NCBI GenBank assembly: GCA_001931535.1
Contig: CP016211.1
Span: forward strand, 7,115,703-7,179,702
DNA from: Minicystis rosea
Lineage (GTDB): Bacteria > Myxococcota_A > Polyangia > Polyangiales > Polyangiaceae
DNA length: 64,000 bases
Reading direction: 5' to 3'
Shown here piece by piece: positions 8,857 to 16,806 of this stretch. Position numbers and translations under genes: made by a program. Each line of letters opens with the position of its first letter. The first letter of the stretch is position 1. The notes beneath the pieces were generated by a model. It saw nothing but the letters and a program-made list of their open reading frames with translations. It was not told where the DNA came from and ran no database searches.

Positions 8857-8939
8857 GAATGCTCGGCGCCTGCGCGCGGGAGCCCGTCATCGGGCCACGG
8901 CTTCGAAGAAGAGCGCCCGCAGCGCCCATCTCTCGGTGA

Positions 8940-9701
8940 TCACCGTGCCGGCGTTGATGCGCGCGAAGTCGCCGAGCGGCGGCGGAGGAAGCCGAGCAGA
9001 AGCAGGAGGGCTGCCGGCCCAGCGCCCGACGGCCCCTCGAAGATGGCGCAGCCCGCGCAGCCGCTCGCGCTCTCCGCACCATCATCCGGATCCAGGGGGC
9101 AGGCGGCGCTCGTCTCGCAGCACACGCCGTCGACACAGTGACCGCTCAGGCAGCCTTCGTCGTGGGTACAAGGCTTCCCCGTGCCCAGGGCGCAGATGCC
9201 GGCATGGCATCTGCCGCTGATGCCACCAAAGGGCGCGGATGGAAGGATGACCCCACACCCCTTCCCTTCGAGCTCTGCCGAGCTGGGACAAACACACCCG
9301 CCGCACACGCATGTGCCCTGAACCGGGACAGTGCCGTCAGAGGTGGAATCGGGATAGGCATCGTGGCCGCATGGACCGCAGTTGCAGTGCGCCGGGTGCG
9401 AGCCCATGAGCTCGCATGTGCCGTTCGAGCCGCACACGGTGATGCTCGAACAGTCGTCGATGCAGCAGTCGGCGTGGGTGGTGCACGGCTCGCCGATGCC
9501 CCCGGGCTTGAGCGGTGGGACGGTGGTCGTGACCATCGGGACCGACCACGCCTCCGCGGCGATTTCGGGAGAGGGCTCGGCGGCGCAGGACGCGCAGGCG
9601 AGGCCGACCAATAGGAACGCGGGAGCAAGCGCGACGCGTGCGCAGGGTTCTATGACAGTCGCGTTGCGAGCGAGGCGGGACCATTTGAAGTGGGCAGTCA
9701 A
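8940..9701 (-). CDS. Cys-rich exported protein with MYXO-CTERM-like tail
   Basis: About 253 residues. I use a TTG at 9701 because GGAG lies just upstream; an ATG at 9740 would lengthen the n-region. The signal segment is VALAPAFLLVGLACASC, with a lipobox-like Cys. The body has many spaced cysteines (CTTHADCCIDDC, CNCGPCGHD, CVCGGCVCP, CLSGHCVDGVCC), the last pattern being typical of myxobacterial surface proteins. The C-terminus is GPSGAGPAALLLLLGFLRRRS, a hydrophobic helix followed by arginines after a Cys-rich stretch, which fits the MYXO-CTERM sorting tail. It probably ends up on the cell surface. Role unknown. Confidence 0.65.
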   Translation of the reverse strand: MTAHFKWSRLARNATVIEPCARVALAPAFLLVGLACASCAAEPSPEIAAEAWSVPMVTTTVPPLKPGGIGEPCTTHADCCIDDCSSITVCGSNGTCELMGSHPAHCNCGPCGHDAYPDSTSDGTVPVQGTCVCGGCVCPSSAELEGKGCGVILPSAPFGGISGRCHAGICALGTGKPCTHDEGCLSGHCVDGVCCETSAACPLDPDDGAESASGCAGCAIFEGPSGAGPAALLLLLGFLRRRSATSRASTPAR

Positions 9702-9745
9702 GGTAGCTCCGGTATCGGGTCGGTGACGGCACCCCACCATGGCCA

Positions 9746-9882
9746 GCTCACCGTCTGGCCGGTGGTGACGTCGAACGTGTGCTTCGGGGGCTCATGCTAC
9801 GCCGACGACGTGGCTCCCATCAAACGCTCGACCGTTCGGCGACGACACAGGGCGAGGGTCCGCTCATGAGATGACCCAAGGG
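9746..9882. repeat. 137-bp dispersed repeat, copy 1
   Basis: Nearly identical to 21141-21278 in the same orientation, starting at GCTCACCGTCTGGCCGGTGG and ending at CCCAAGGG, with about a dozen scattered differences. Copy 1 fills the spacer between the Cys-rich exported protein and a small lipoprotein gene. No terminal inverted repeats or clear gene seen inside. Confidence 0.85.
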
Positions 9883-9892
9883 CGCTCCACGT

Positions 9893-10186
9893 TCATCGTG
9901 ACCTCACGATGCGCCATGAGCGCTGCGCCCCATCGCGCGTCGAGAGCACGCTCCCCTGCGCGGGGCCCTGAGGGTCGATGGCATAGCCCGCATTCACTTC
10001 GCGATACGGCGGCAGCGCGGGCACCACGGGGGCGGCGGAGCTCGCGACGGGCGGCAACGCGGCCGTCACGCTCACGGAGGCGGGCCCGATCGAAGGCGGC
10101 GCGCTCCCGCAGCCCGTAAAGAGCGCCGCGCCCATCGCGGCGACGAGCGCGCCTGGGAGCGTGCGTGAAGCGGGACGGTGCAGCAT
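9893..10186 (-). CDS. Small putative lipoprotein
   Basis: 97 residues from the ATG at 10186 (MLHRPASRTLPGALVAAMG). The signal peptide ends in LFTGC, a good lipobox. The mature part is Ser/Ala/Pro/Val-rich (ASSAAPVVPALPPYREVNAGY) and ends in a basic tail. The stop lies 11 bp from the dispersed repeat at 9746-9882, so the native C-terminus could have been altered there. No ribosome site is obvious. Function unknown. Confidence 0.5.
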   Translation of the reverse strand: MLHRPASRTLPGALVAAMGAALFTGCGSAPPSIGPASVSVTAALPPVASSAAPVVPALPPYREVNAGYAIDPQGPAQGSVLSTRDGAQRSWRIVRSR

Positions 10187-10323
10187 CGATGAGGGCCAGG
10201 AGTGCTGCGCCGACCGATTCCATCGGTCCGTGTGCGTCGCTTGGGAAACGTGTCCGGAGACGCCGCCGCCGGGAGGCCAGGGTTGCGGCGGCGCGCCGGC
10301 CGCGCCGCACACGAGCACGACGA

Positions 10324-11433
10324 CTAATCGTCGTCGTCGTCGTCGGCCAACAGGGCGTCGATGTCCGCGCTCGTGGCATTTCGGACGCTATGAAGGATGG
10401 TTGAGCGCTTCTCCTGGTCTTCCGCCTGGGCGGCGAGCTCGTGCTCGAAACCCACCATCGCGGTCACCTTGCCGTCTCTCCAAAGCTGCGGCTGCATCGG
10501 AGGGTCGTCGTCCTTGATGCCCGTTCCCAGGAGCCCGCCGACGAAGAGGGCGCCGCCGCCGGACGTCGGCACGACGACCGAGGTCGCACCTCCGTTGATC
10601 AGCGTGCGCTTCCCGGCCGGCGTGACGGCTCCCGTCGCGGGGTCGATCGTGACGATGGGCCGGAGCCACCTGGAGTATGCGAGCACCTGGCCCGTCGCGA
10701 GCGGCACGAGGAGATCCGCCCTGTCGTTGCCGAGGTCGAAGGGCCCCTGCCACTTCGCCTTCCGCTCACGGCGCGAAAGAACGAAGACGCGCGTGGACAA
10801 GAAGGTCTCGAGGACCACGAGCCAGTCGCCGACGCGACATGCAGAGGTGAGGTGCTCGATCGGCGCCTTGGGGAGCTTGGACACGCCCTTCCCATCGACG
10901 CGGGTGACGGTGCCCGCGTTGCGACCTCCCACGAGCAGGAGCGCGCCGTCGACATCCGCGACGAGCTGCGCCCCTGGATGCGCCGGCGCCTGCACGGCCT
11001 CGAACCCCGAGCCATTCCACGAGAAGACGTTTCCGTGCCGGCTGACGAACCAGAGCGCGTGGCGACCGTCGCCCACGAGCACTCCGTCGGCGAGGTCTGG
11101 CATGGGGAAGGTCGACCAGACGCCGTCGCGCAGGAACGCACCGTCCTCGTAGGGCCCGATGGCGAAGAGCGCGTCGCCGAGCGCAGCCATGCTCATCGCA
11201 TTGTTCGGCGGGGCCCCGACGTCCTCGAAGTGACCGTCGACGTAGCGAAGGAGCCGCCTCGGCCCCTTCTCCACTTCCTGGCAACAGAACCAGGCATGGC
11301 CGTCGGGGCCGACGCCGCCGTACGCGTACGGAGAGAGAGCGTTGATGCCGCGGAAAGCCGTCTTCGCGGTCTCTGCCTCGGCGGCGAGCGCGGAGGGGAC
11401 TTGTTCGGAGGCTCGTCTCTTCGTCGATTTCAT
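10324..11433 (-). CDS. Hypothetical beta-propeller-like protein with acidic tail
   Basis: 369 residues from the ATG at 11433 (MKSTKRRASEQV). There is no signal peptide, so it is probably cytoplasmic. Repeating blocks of small hydrophobic strands with Gly/Asp turns (VLVGDGRHALWFVSRHG, LVADVDGALLLVGGRN, VVVPTSGGGALFVGG) suggest a beta-propeller. The protein ends in six aspartates from a GTC-repeat tract at 10324-10342. No enzyme motif seen. The small lipoprotein gene follows on the same strand after 137 bp. Confidence 0.6.
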   Translation of the reverse strand: MKSTKRRASEQVPSALAAEAETAKTAFRGINALSPYAYGGVGPDGHAWFCCQEVEKGPRRLLRYVDGHFEDVGAPPNNAMSMAALGDALFAIGPYEDGAFLRDGVWSTFPMPDLADGVLVGDGRHALWFVSRHGNVFSWNGSGFEAVQAPAHPGAQLVADVDGALLLVGGRNAGTVTRVDGKGVSKLPKAPIEHLTSACRVGDWLVVLETFLSTRVFVLSRRERKAKWQGPFDLGNDRADLLVPLATGQVLAYSRWLRPIVTIDPATGAVTPAGKRTLINGGATSVVVPTSGGGALFVGGLLGTGIKDDDPPMQPQLWRDGKVTAMVGFEHELAAQAEDQEKRSTILHSVRNATSADIDALLADDDDDD

Positions 11434-11822
11434 GGGTCCGTACAACGGAGTGAAAAACAAGCGGGTTCGCGACGTCAACGCCTGTCTGCGCCGCCCCCCG
11501 CAGCGAACGTGCGCAGCGGCTCCTCCGCTCGATGGACATCTAGGATGTCGTCCACGATCGCCGGCTCTTCGATGCACGGAGCCGAGGTGACGGCGTGGAG
11601 GTCATCGGGAAAGGGCGGCTTGGGAATGCCTCCACCTGAGCGTGGATGCGCTCGTTGGGCAACGCTCCCTGCGTCTACGCCGCCACGTGGTCGCGCAAAG
11701 GCACCTACCCGCCGGCCCGGGACGCGGGCGGGGGAATGCGGTTGACGAAGGGTAGAGAGTCCGCTTGGCTGCCCGCTCGCCGAGCAGGAGAGACTGTGGC
11801 TCTGGAGCGAGGAGTCTTTGCG
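11434..11822. other. Spacer, no confident gene
   Basis: 389 bp between divergent genes. Open frames exist, but none combines a ribosome site with a plausible protein. It presumably holds the promoters of both flanking genes. Confidence 0.4.
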
Positions 11823-11963
11823 ATGAACGGAGAGGCGATCGATGGGTTCGTCGAGCTCGCGACGCGGCCCGCCGACAATCCCGAGCTGGTGCGCGCGCCG
11901 TGCGATGCGGCGGATGCGCTCGCGCGGATCCCGACCGCCGCGCTCCGCGCGTTCGGCCTGTGA
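11823..11963 (+). CDS. Small 46-residue protein, probably translationally coupled to the next gene
   Basis: Short ORF with ATG at 11823 and GCGAGGAG upstream at 8-9 bases. It reads MNGEAIDGFVELATRPADN and ends in ALRAFGL. Its stop overlaps the GTG of the next gene in the arrangement GTGA. The frame stays open upstream to about 11646, so a longer protein of up to 105 residues cannot be excluded. The composition (helical, Asp/Glu and Ala/Leu) is compatible with a regulatory peptide or the leader-like part of a ribosomal peptide, but no modification enzyme is nearby. Function unknown. Confidence 0.45.
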   Translation: MNGEAIDGFVELATRPADNPELVRAPCDAADALARIPTAALRAFGL

Positions 11964-12304
11964 GCACGAAGTCCTCGAACCACTACATCACCGTCTCGCG
12001 CACCGGTGAGCTCTGGGCGCGCCGCAAGGGCCGCGCTCCGGTGCGCGTCGCGACCGCCGCGAGCGGCATCGAGGTGGAGACCGACGATGACGCGCGCGCC
12101 CGCGGCGCACCGAGCATCGTGCGCGTGCGCTTCGCGCACGGCGGCGGCAACCGCGAGCTCCGCGTGATGGCCGTGGAGGTCTCGGGCGAGGCGCTCGATC
12201 CCGACGCGTTCCTCGCGCGCTTCGAGGTGAGCGAGGCCGCGCTCGGCCGCTGGCTCCGCGCGAGCGTCGAACGCGCGCTCGACACGGCGGAACGCAGCGC
12301 CTGA
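11960..12304 (+). CDS. Hypothetical 114-residue protein coupled to the small upstream ORF
   Basis: GTG at 11960 overlaps the stop of the upstream small ORF. The protein begins VSTKSSNHYITVSRTGELW and is rich in basic and acidic residues. It has a beta-rich first half (VRFAHGGGNRELRVMAVEVSG) and an amphipathic C-terminal helix (FEVSEAALGRWLRASVERAL). No signal peptide or known family. The overlap suggests that the two are made together, possibly as partners. Confidence 0.55.
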   Translation: MSTKSSNHYITVSRTGELWARRKGRAPVRVATAASGIEVETDDDARARGAPSIVRVRFAHGGGNRELRVMAVEVSGEALDPDAFLARFEVSEAALGRWLRASVERALDTAERSA

Positions 12305-12448
12305 GTTTCCTGGTGGCGCAGCCCGCCGAATTTCGAGCCCCCCGTGTACCGCCGGTATCGCGATGATGACAAGCACGTCGATCGCAAAGGCGTGCGCGCC
12401 TGCCTTTCGGAGCTCACGAGTCCCGATGGTGGCTTAGGATACGGCGCC

Positions 12449-13330
12449 ATGCGCTTCCTCTGGTTTGCTGGTCTCCTCGTCCTCTCCCCTGCCCTCTTGA
12501 ATTGCGCCGACGGCGCCGCGACGCCGACGCGCGATCCCTCGGACATAGCGGCGCCTTCAGCGATATCGTCGGCGCAACTGGTGGAGAGGGCGCGCGCCGT
12601 CACCGCACCGGCATGGCGCGAAGCGGCCCGTGCTTCTCTCTCGCGCGCGGTCGGTCCATCCGGCGCCGCGTTCTCGCCGGTGCAGATCGAAGCACAGATC
12701 GATCACCTGCAGCGGAAGGCCCTGCTCGAGATCCTCGCGATGATGGAGGCCACCGGCGGGCCCGAGGTGATCGCCTATTGCCTGACGCTCGGCGAGTACG
12801 AGCCTGCCCCCGTGGTGCTACGCAAGGCGGCGCTCTCCGTGTTGGCGCGCCATATCGATCGGAACGACCTCGCCGCACGCGAGCGGGCCGCAGCGATCTG
12901 GAATCGCGTGGCGACACTCGAAGGGCCCTCGTCCATCCCTTCCTCCAGTCCCGCGCCCAGCGCTCCACGTCCCGCGTCCGATCCTCTGGCCGGCGCCACA
13001 TCTGGCCTCGCGGGCAGCTCCTCGATCGGAGGCGCGACCCTCCAGGGTGGTTCGGTCTCGAACGCGTCGCAGGTGGTCGCCGGCATGGCGCCGGGCTTTC
13101 GCCGTTGTTACAACCGTGCGCTGCAGGAGGACACGAAGGCACAGGGGAGCATCCGGGTGACCGCCAAGATCGATGCCTCCGGCGCGGTCGCCTCGCTTTC
13201 GGAGACTCATCAAGGGCTCTCGCCCGCGACCGTCTCCTGCTTGCTCGCCGTCGTCTCCCCAGCCACGTTCGCGCCACCGAGCGGTGGCGGCGCGACCATC
13301 GTCATCCCCGTGAACTTTTCGCAACGCTGA
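12449..13330 (+). CDS. Lipoprotein with AgmX/PglI-type C-terminal domain
   Basis: 293 residues, ATG at 12449. The signal peptide FLWFAGLLVLSPALLNC ends in a lipobox-like Cys. A helical region follows (~40-150), then a Pro/Ser linker, then a C-terminal ~95-residue domain with FRRCYNRALQEDTKAQG, IRVTAKIDASGAVASL, a conserved late Cys and FAPPSGGGATIVIPVNF. This matches the AgmX/PglI C-terminal domain found in many myxobacterial envelope and gliding-associated proteins. Probably attached to the outer membrane, facing the periplasm. No operon partner is clear; the next gene starts 84 bp downstream. Confidence 0.7.
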   Translation: MRFLWFAGLLVLSPALLNCADGAATPTRDPSDIAAPSAISSAQLVERARAVTAPAWREAARASLSRAVGPSGAAFSPVQIEAQIDHLQRKALLEILAMMEATGGPEVIAYCLTLGEYEPAPVVLRKAALSVLARHIDRNDLAARERAAAIWNRVATLEGPSSIPSSSPAPSAPRPASDPLAGATSGLAGSSSIGGATLQGGSVSNASQVVAGMAPGFRRCYNRALQEDTKAQGSIRVTAKIDASGAVASLSETHQGLSPATVSCLLAVVSPATFAPPSGGGATIVIPVNFSQR

Positions 13331-13414
13331 AGATCACCTCGTGTCGATCGCGACCGGGACGACGCCTCTGCGCGGCGAAGCCCCTCCGCGAGCGAGATCG
13401 CGTATTTTATCGGC

Positions 13415-13930
13415 GTGCTCCCCGTCCTCTTCGGGGTCATGGCGCTCTTCGTCGTCGCGCTCGTCGGCTTCGCCCTCTGGACGCGACGTGGCGAGTCCCG
13501 ACCCGATCCCCCTGGGGTGCGCTCCGTCGCGACGTTCCGCGGCGGTAATCTGCACATCCTCGCCGAGGAACGGGCCGCCGAAGCCGACGAAGGACGGGCA
13601 GCGCTGGGCAAAGGTTTGCTCTCCGTGCTCTCGGATCGCCTCCGCGCACATGGCCTCTCGGTCGACACGCCCGACCGCGACGACTACGGATGGGGCGTCA
13701 TCCTTCGAGCCGAAGGCGAGACAGCCCATCTCCTGTTGGGCGCGGCCGAAGACGAAGACGCCCAGCCCCGATGGGTACTCTCGGTGCTCGATCGCGCGGG
13801 CGGCCCCGGGCCTCGTGCGGTGCTTGCCCATGTCGACACGGCCCTCCACACCATCGCCGGCCTCGAAGCCATCCAATGGTACGAGCGCGGCGACGAGTCC
13901 GCGGCAGCCGCCTCCCCCGTGGACGACTGA
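13415..13930 (+). CDS. Membrane-anchored hypothetical protein
   Basis: 171 residues from a GTG at 13415; an ATG at 13439 (MALFVVALVGFALWTRR) is an equally good start. A single N-terminal transmembrane helix is followed by a basic stop-transfer, then a soluble domain with alternating helices and strands (LGKGLLSVLSDRLRAHGLSV, WGVILRAEGETAHLLLGAAED, PRWVLSVLDRAG, LAHVDTALHTIAGLEAIQWY). It resembles small cytoplasmic or periplasmic domains of unknown function in Polyangiales. Function unknown. Confidence 0.6.
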   Translation: MLPVLFGVMALFVVALVGFALWTRRGESRPDPPGVRSVATFRGGNLHILAEERAAEADEGRAALGKGLLSVLSDRLRAHGLSVDTPDRDDYGWGVILRAEGETAHLLLGAAEDEDAQPRWVLSVLDRAGGPGPRAVLAHVDTALHTIAGLEAIQWYERGDESAAAASPVDD

Positions 13931-14180
13931 GGCATCGAATCCACGTGCCCAGTATTGCCGACGCGCAATGGGAATGGCGCGCCGCCACTGGCCATCTCCC
14001 CTGCTGGCTGCGCGGTTCGACGAAGATCCCGGCCCCGGCGTCGACGCCATCCCATGGCGAATGGCCGCAGCGCTGATCGATATAACCGACCTTTTGCCTC
14101 CAATCCCCACCATGCATGCGGCTCTGACGCGGCGTCGATGAACGACGTGGGGCCAAAGTCCGCGCGCCGGGGCCGCGCGG

Positions 14181-14865
14181 TCAGAACGTCTCGTGGTGAC
14201 GTGGCAGCCGGCAGACGTCGAACGAGCCGGTGAGGTGCCGCGTGTTCTCGGGCCCCGGGTCCGTCGTGCCCTCCACGACGGCGTCGTAGGTGCCGCGCAC
14301 GTGGTTCGCGTCCATCTCGGTGATCGTGATCGTCGCCGACTGGCTCTGGCTGAAGAAGCTCTGGGTGGGATTCGGGGCCTGTAATTGACGAAGCTCATCT
14401 TGCTCGTGGTGCCCGGGATCGTCAGCCGCGTCGTGAGGGTGAAGGAGCCCACGTTGGACTCGAGGGTCGTGCTGCAGATGTGGGACCAAGGGCAGATGCG
14501 GTTCGTGGACACGCCCTCGCCGCAGGCGTCGCCGGGGCTCAGCAGCTCTTGGCCCGGTAGCGCGCACGTGCCCTCCTCGTCCGCGGTCGCGCCGATGCAG
14601 ACCGCGCCGTCGTGGTCGCAGTCCTTCTTGAACGGCTTGCTGCCGCCGCACCCCCGGCCCAGCCCCAGGGGCAGATGAGCATGGAAGGAGACGTGCACTC
14701 GGCGCCGATCGGCACGCCCCCACTGCTGCTGCCGCCGCCCGAACCAGGGGCTGCCGCTCCGGCGCCATCCTGTGGGTCCACGCCGGTGACACAGCCGGAC
14801 GCGAGCAGCAGCGCGGCGGCGGGCGCAGCGAAGTTCGTGACCGCCCGAGAAAGCAAGTCGAGCAT
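14181..14865 (-). pseudogene. Lipoprotein gene with two apparent frameshifts
   Basis: Start ATG at 14865 (MLDLLSRAVTNFAAPAAALL) with a lipobox in LASGC, a Gly/Ser linker and ICPWGWAGG. The reading frame is then lost near 14650, where the sequence has CCCCC and CCCC runs. It continues in a second frame from CGGSKPFKKDCDHDGAVC through ICPWSHICSTTLESNVG to SKMSFVNY. It shifts again near 14385, beside GGGG, and continues as PNPTQSFFSQSQSATITITE to RLPRHHETF and a stop at 14181. Each shift equals one lost base. Joined, the product is a plausible ~227-residue Cys-containing lipoprotein. Either a recent pseudogene or assembly errors. Confidence 0.7.
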
Positions 14866-14950
14866 AAGAGTGTTCTCCGATGAGAAGTGAGGCGTTTGGA
14901 GGATGAATGAAGCGGCCGGGCGCGTCTTCTGAAAAATCGACGCGGCCCCC

Positions 14951-14981
14951 TGGCAGCGCTTTCTGTGCGCGGGATCCGCAT
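14951..14981. repeat. 31-bp intergenic repeat, partner at 27326
   Basis: TGGCAGCGCTTTCTGTGCGC followed by GGGATCCGCAT; matches 27326-27356 with two differences. Confidence 0.75.
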
Positions 14982-15016
14982 ACCAGTCAGACGCCTCGAA
15001 ATTGCTCCATCTCCCG

Positions 15017-15042
15017 CAACCAGGATCGCAGATGGGATGTTC
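15017..15042. repeat. 26-bp intergenic repeat, partner at 16287
   Basis: CAACCAGGATCGCAGATGGG followed by ATGTT; matches 16287-16312 with one or two differences. Confidence 0.75.
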
Positions 15043-15076
15043 TGACGATGGCAACGTGGGTAAGAGGCCTGTTGAG

Positions 15077-15106
15077 CTCCGGAGCCCGTTTGCTCGCATC
15101 ATCCGC
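15077..15106. repeat. 30-bp intergenic repeat, partner at 25679
   Basis: CTCCGGAGCCCGTTTGCTCG followed by CATCATCCGC; matches 25679-25708 with two differences. That second copy sits at the break of a TolC-family gene remnant. Confidence 0.75.
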
Positions 15107-15144
15107 CCCGCGCGGGCTCACCGGGTCCAGCGCGTGGTGACGCG

Positions 15145-16092
15145 TCAGCGCACGCAGCGCACATAGAGCTGCTGCGAGCTCGGGCGCGGCTCGGCGTAGA
15201 AGGTGGCCGGGTTGACGCCCCACACCTCGTTGTCGGCCCCCACCGCGGGCGTCGCGGACCAGTAGTAATCGCCGATCTCCTTCACGGGGAAGAACTGAGG
15301 ATCGAGCCCCGACTTGCTGTTGGCGGCGACATCGAGCAGCGTGATCAGCTCGTAGACCTTGGGCAGGCGCCACGTCTTGTCTGCGAGCTGCAGCGTCGCG
15401 CACGCGATCTCGGCGTCCGCCCACTTCTTCGTCCCGATCACCGCCGCGCGCTGCCACACGAGCCCCGTCTCGATGTCGCGCACCGCCTCCCCGCCGTCGG
15501 CCGAGGCGTACCGCACGCAGCCCGCGTCGGCCGCGGGCTTGAGATCCTTCACGCACCGCACGCCCGCAGTCAGGTTCGTCTCGATCTGCCTCGTTTGGAT
15601 GCGGCCGTCGCCGAGGCTGACGTAGCAGGCTTGGCCATCGAACTCGTTGGAGAACGAGCTCGTCCAGTAATCGCCCTCCGGCTCGCCCGGGAACGCCGTG
15701 GGGTCCAGGGAGGGCGCCGCCAGGTCGTAGCGGGTGAGCGAGGCCAGCTCCACCATCGTCGGCAAGCGGTAGCCCTCGAGCCCGCCCCACGCGAGGGTGT
15801 TGCAGTGGCCCTTCGCCTGGTCGTACGTGAACGCCACTTGGTCGCCGGGGGTCTGCCACGCGAGCCCCGTGAGAGCGTCGACCACGATGAACTTGCCGTC
15901 GGGCCCTTGGCGCCTGTCATAGGTATGCTTCGCCGCCGGATCCCAGTGCGTCCACTCGGCGTCGCCGCACGGCGCGTTCCCTGCGCCGCCCGTCCCCAAA
16001 GGCAGCGGCGGCTCCGTCCCGAGGATCAGGTTGCAGCCCGTGGCTACGCCGAGCAGCGCGGCGATCGCCGCGACGTGGAGCAGTGTCCTCAC
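15145..16092 (-). CDS. Lipoprotein with two DUF1566-like domains
   Basis: 315 residues from the GTG at 16092, which has GAGG five bases upstream; a GTG at 16098 is also possible. The signal peptide HVAAIAALLGVATGC ends in a perfect lipobox. Two similar halves follow. Each has the sequence of events seen in the DUF1566 (Lcl C-terminal) family: a VDALTGLAWQ or IETGLVWQ strand, CNTLAWGG or CATLQLA, YRLPTMVELASL or WRLPKVYELITL, a DYWTSS or DYYWSAT segment and a terminal VRCVK or VRCVR. Such proteins are usually cell-surface. Function not known. Confidence 0.75.
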   Translation of the reverse strand: MRTLLHVAAIAALLGVATGCNLILGTEPPLPLGTGGAGNAPCGDAEWTHWDPAAKHTYDRRQGPDGKFIVVDALTGLAWQTPGDQVAFTYDQAKGHCNTLAWGGLEGYRLPTMVELASLTRYDLAAPSLDPTAFPGEPEGDYWTSSFSNEFDGQACYVSLGDGRIQTRQIETNLTAGVRCVKDLKPAADAGCVRYASADGGEAVRDIETGLVWQRAAVIGTKKWADAEIACATLQLADKTWRLPKVYELITLLDVAANSKSGLDPQFFPVKEIGDYYWSATPAVGADNEVWGVNPATFYAEPRPSSQQLYVRCVR

Positions 16093-16286
16093 GATCACCT
16101 CACCGCCTGCACACCGACGGCGACCGAGGATAGGCGCACCTCTCTCGCTCTGGCAAACGCATTCCGCCATGCCGTCTCCGCGAAACCGGAGGCGTGCCAC
16201 GCGCGCGGAGCGATGGAATTCGACGTCGCAGCGCGACGCCTCGGCGCTTCGCGATCTCCATGAGATCTCGCGCCTGTTCGAGGATT

Positions 16287-16312
16287 CAACCAGGATCGCG
16301 GATGGGATGTTT
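16287..16312. repeat. 26-bp intergenic repeat, partner at 15017
   Basis: CAACCAGGATCGCGGATGGG followed by ATGTTT; same orientation as the copy at 15017. Confidence 0.75.
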
Positions 16313-16640
16313 TATCCACTGCGCAGCGGACCAAGAAGTCTTTGACTTCTCAACTCCGTTTGGGCTCACCATCCGCAACGCGCTTCGTCCGATTGAAAGA
16401 GCACCACGTCCCGTATGGTGCCGCTCCGCGCGCATGAGGACGTAGAGCCCGCCGAGCGTTCGAAGGCCATCGACTGCCGTTGGTTCGAAGCCCTCGAACC
16501 GACATGCCCTCTTCTCGCAGAGGTCATCTGGCCGTGCAGCGGTCGTCGGCGCATCACGCCGAGCCGGCCGTCGTTGTGTCTCGATGAGAGAGGGTGCTCG
16601 CGGCAACCATCGTGACGATCGGTGGAGTCTCGTGAAGGCC

Positions 16641-16680
16641 GCTGGTCGACCACTGGCCGGCCGCTGGCCGGCCACTGGCA
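16641..16680. repeat. GGCCGGCC-rich short tandem repeat, copy B
   Basis: Two GGCCGGCC octamers separated by GCT and flanked by CACTG, preceded by a CTGGTCGACCA variant. Matches the pattern at 3343-3385. Confidence 0.65.
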
Positions 16681-16806
16681 TCCATCTTCATGGCCGCGGA
16701 TTCAGAGGGTTTCGAGCGGGTCCCGTCAGGCACGGTGGCTGCTATCCGCCGCGGCGACGCTGGTGTGCCCGAATCGGACGCACCCGAGCGTCGAGGAGAA
16801 GTCGAC

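Larger units (their letters stand above)
16093..16806. other. Long spacer with dispersed repeats, no gene supported
   Basis: About 710 bp between divergent genes. It contains a copy of the 26-bp repeat (16287-16312) and the GGCCGGCC block (16641-16680). Open frames occur, but none has a ribosome site plus recognisable protein. Confidence 0.4.

Noticed and set aside
11823..11963. Ribosomally made modified peptide precursor
   Set aside because: The peptide has a helical leader-like part but no core with a clear Ser/Thr/Cys pattern and no modifying enzyme within reach.
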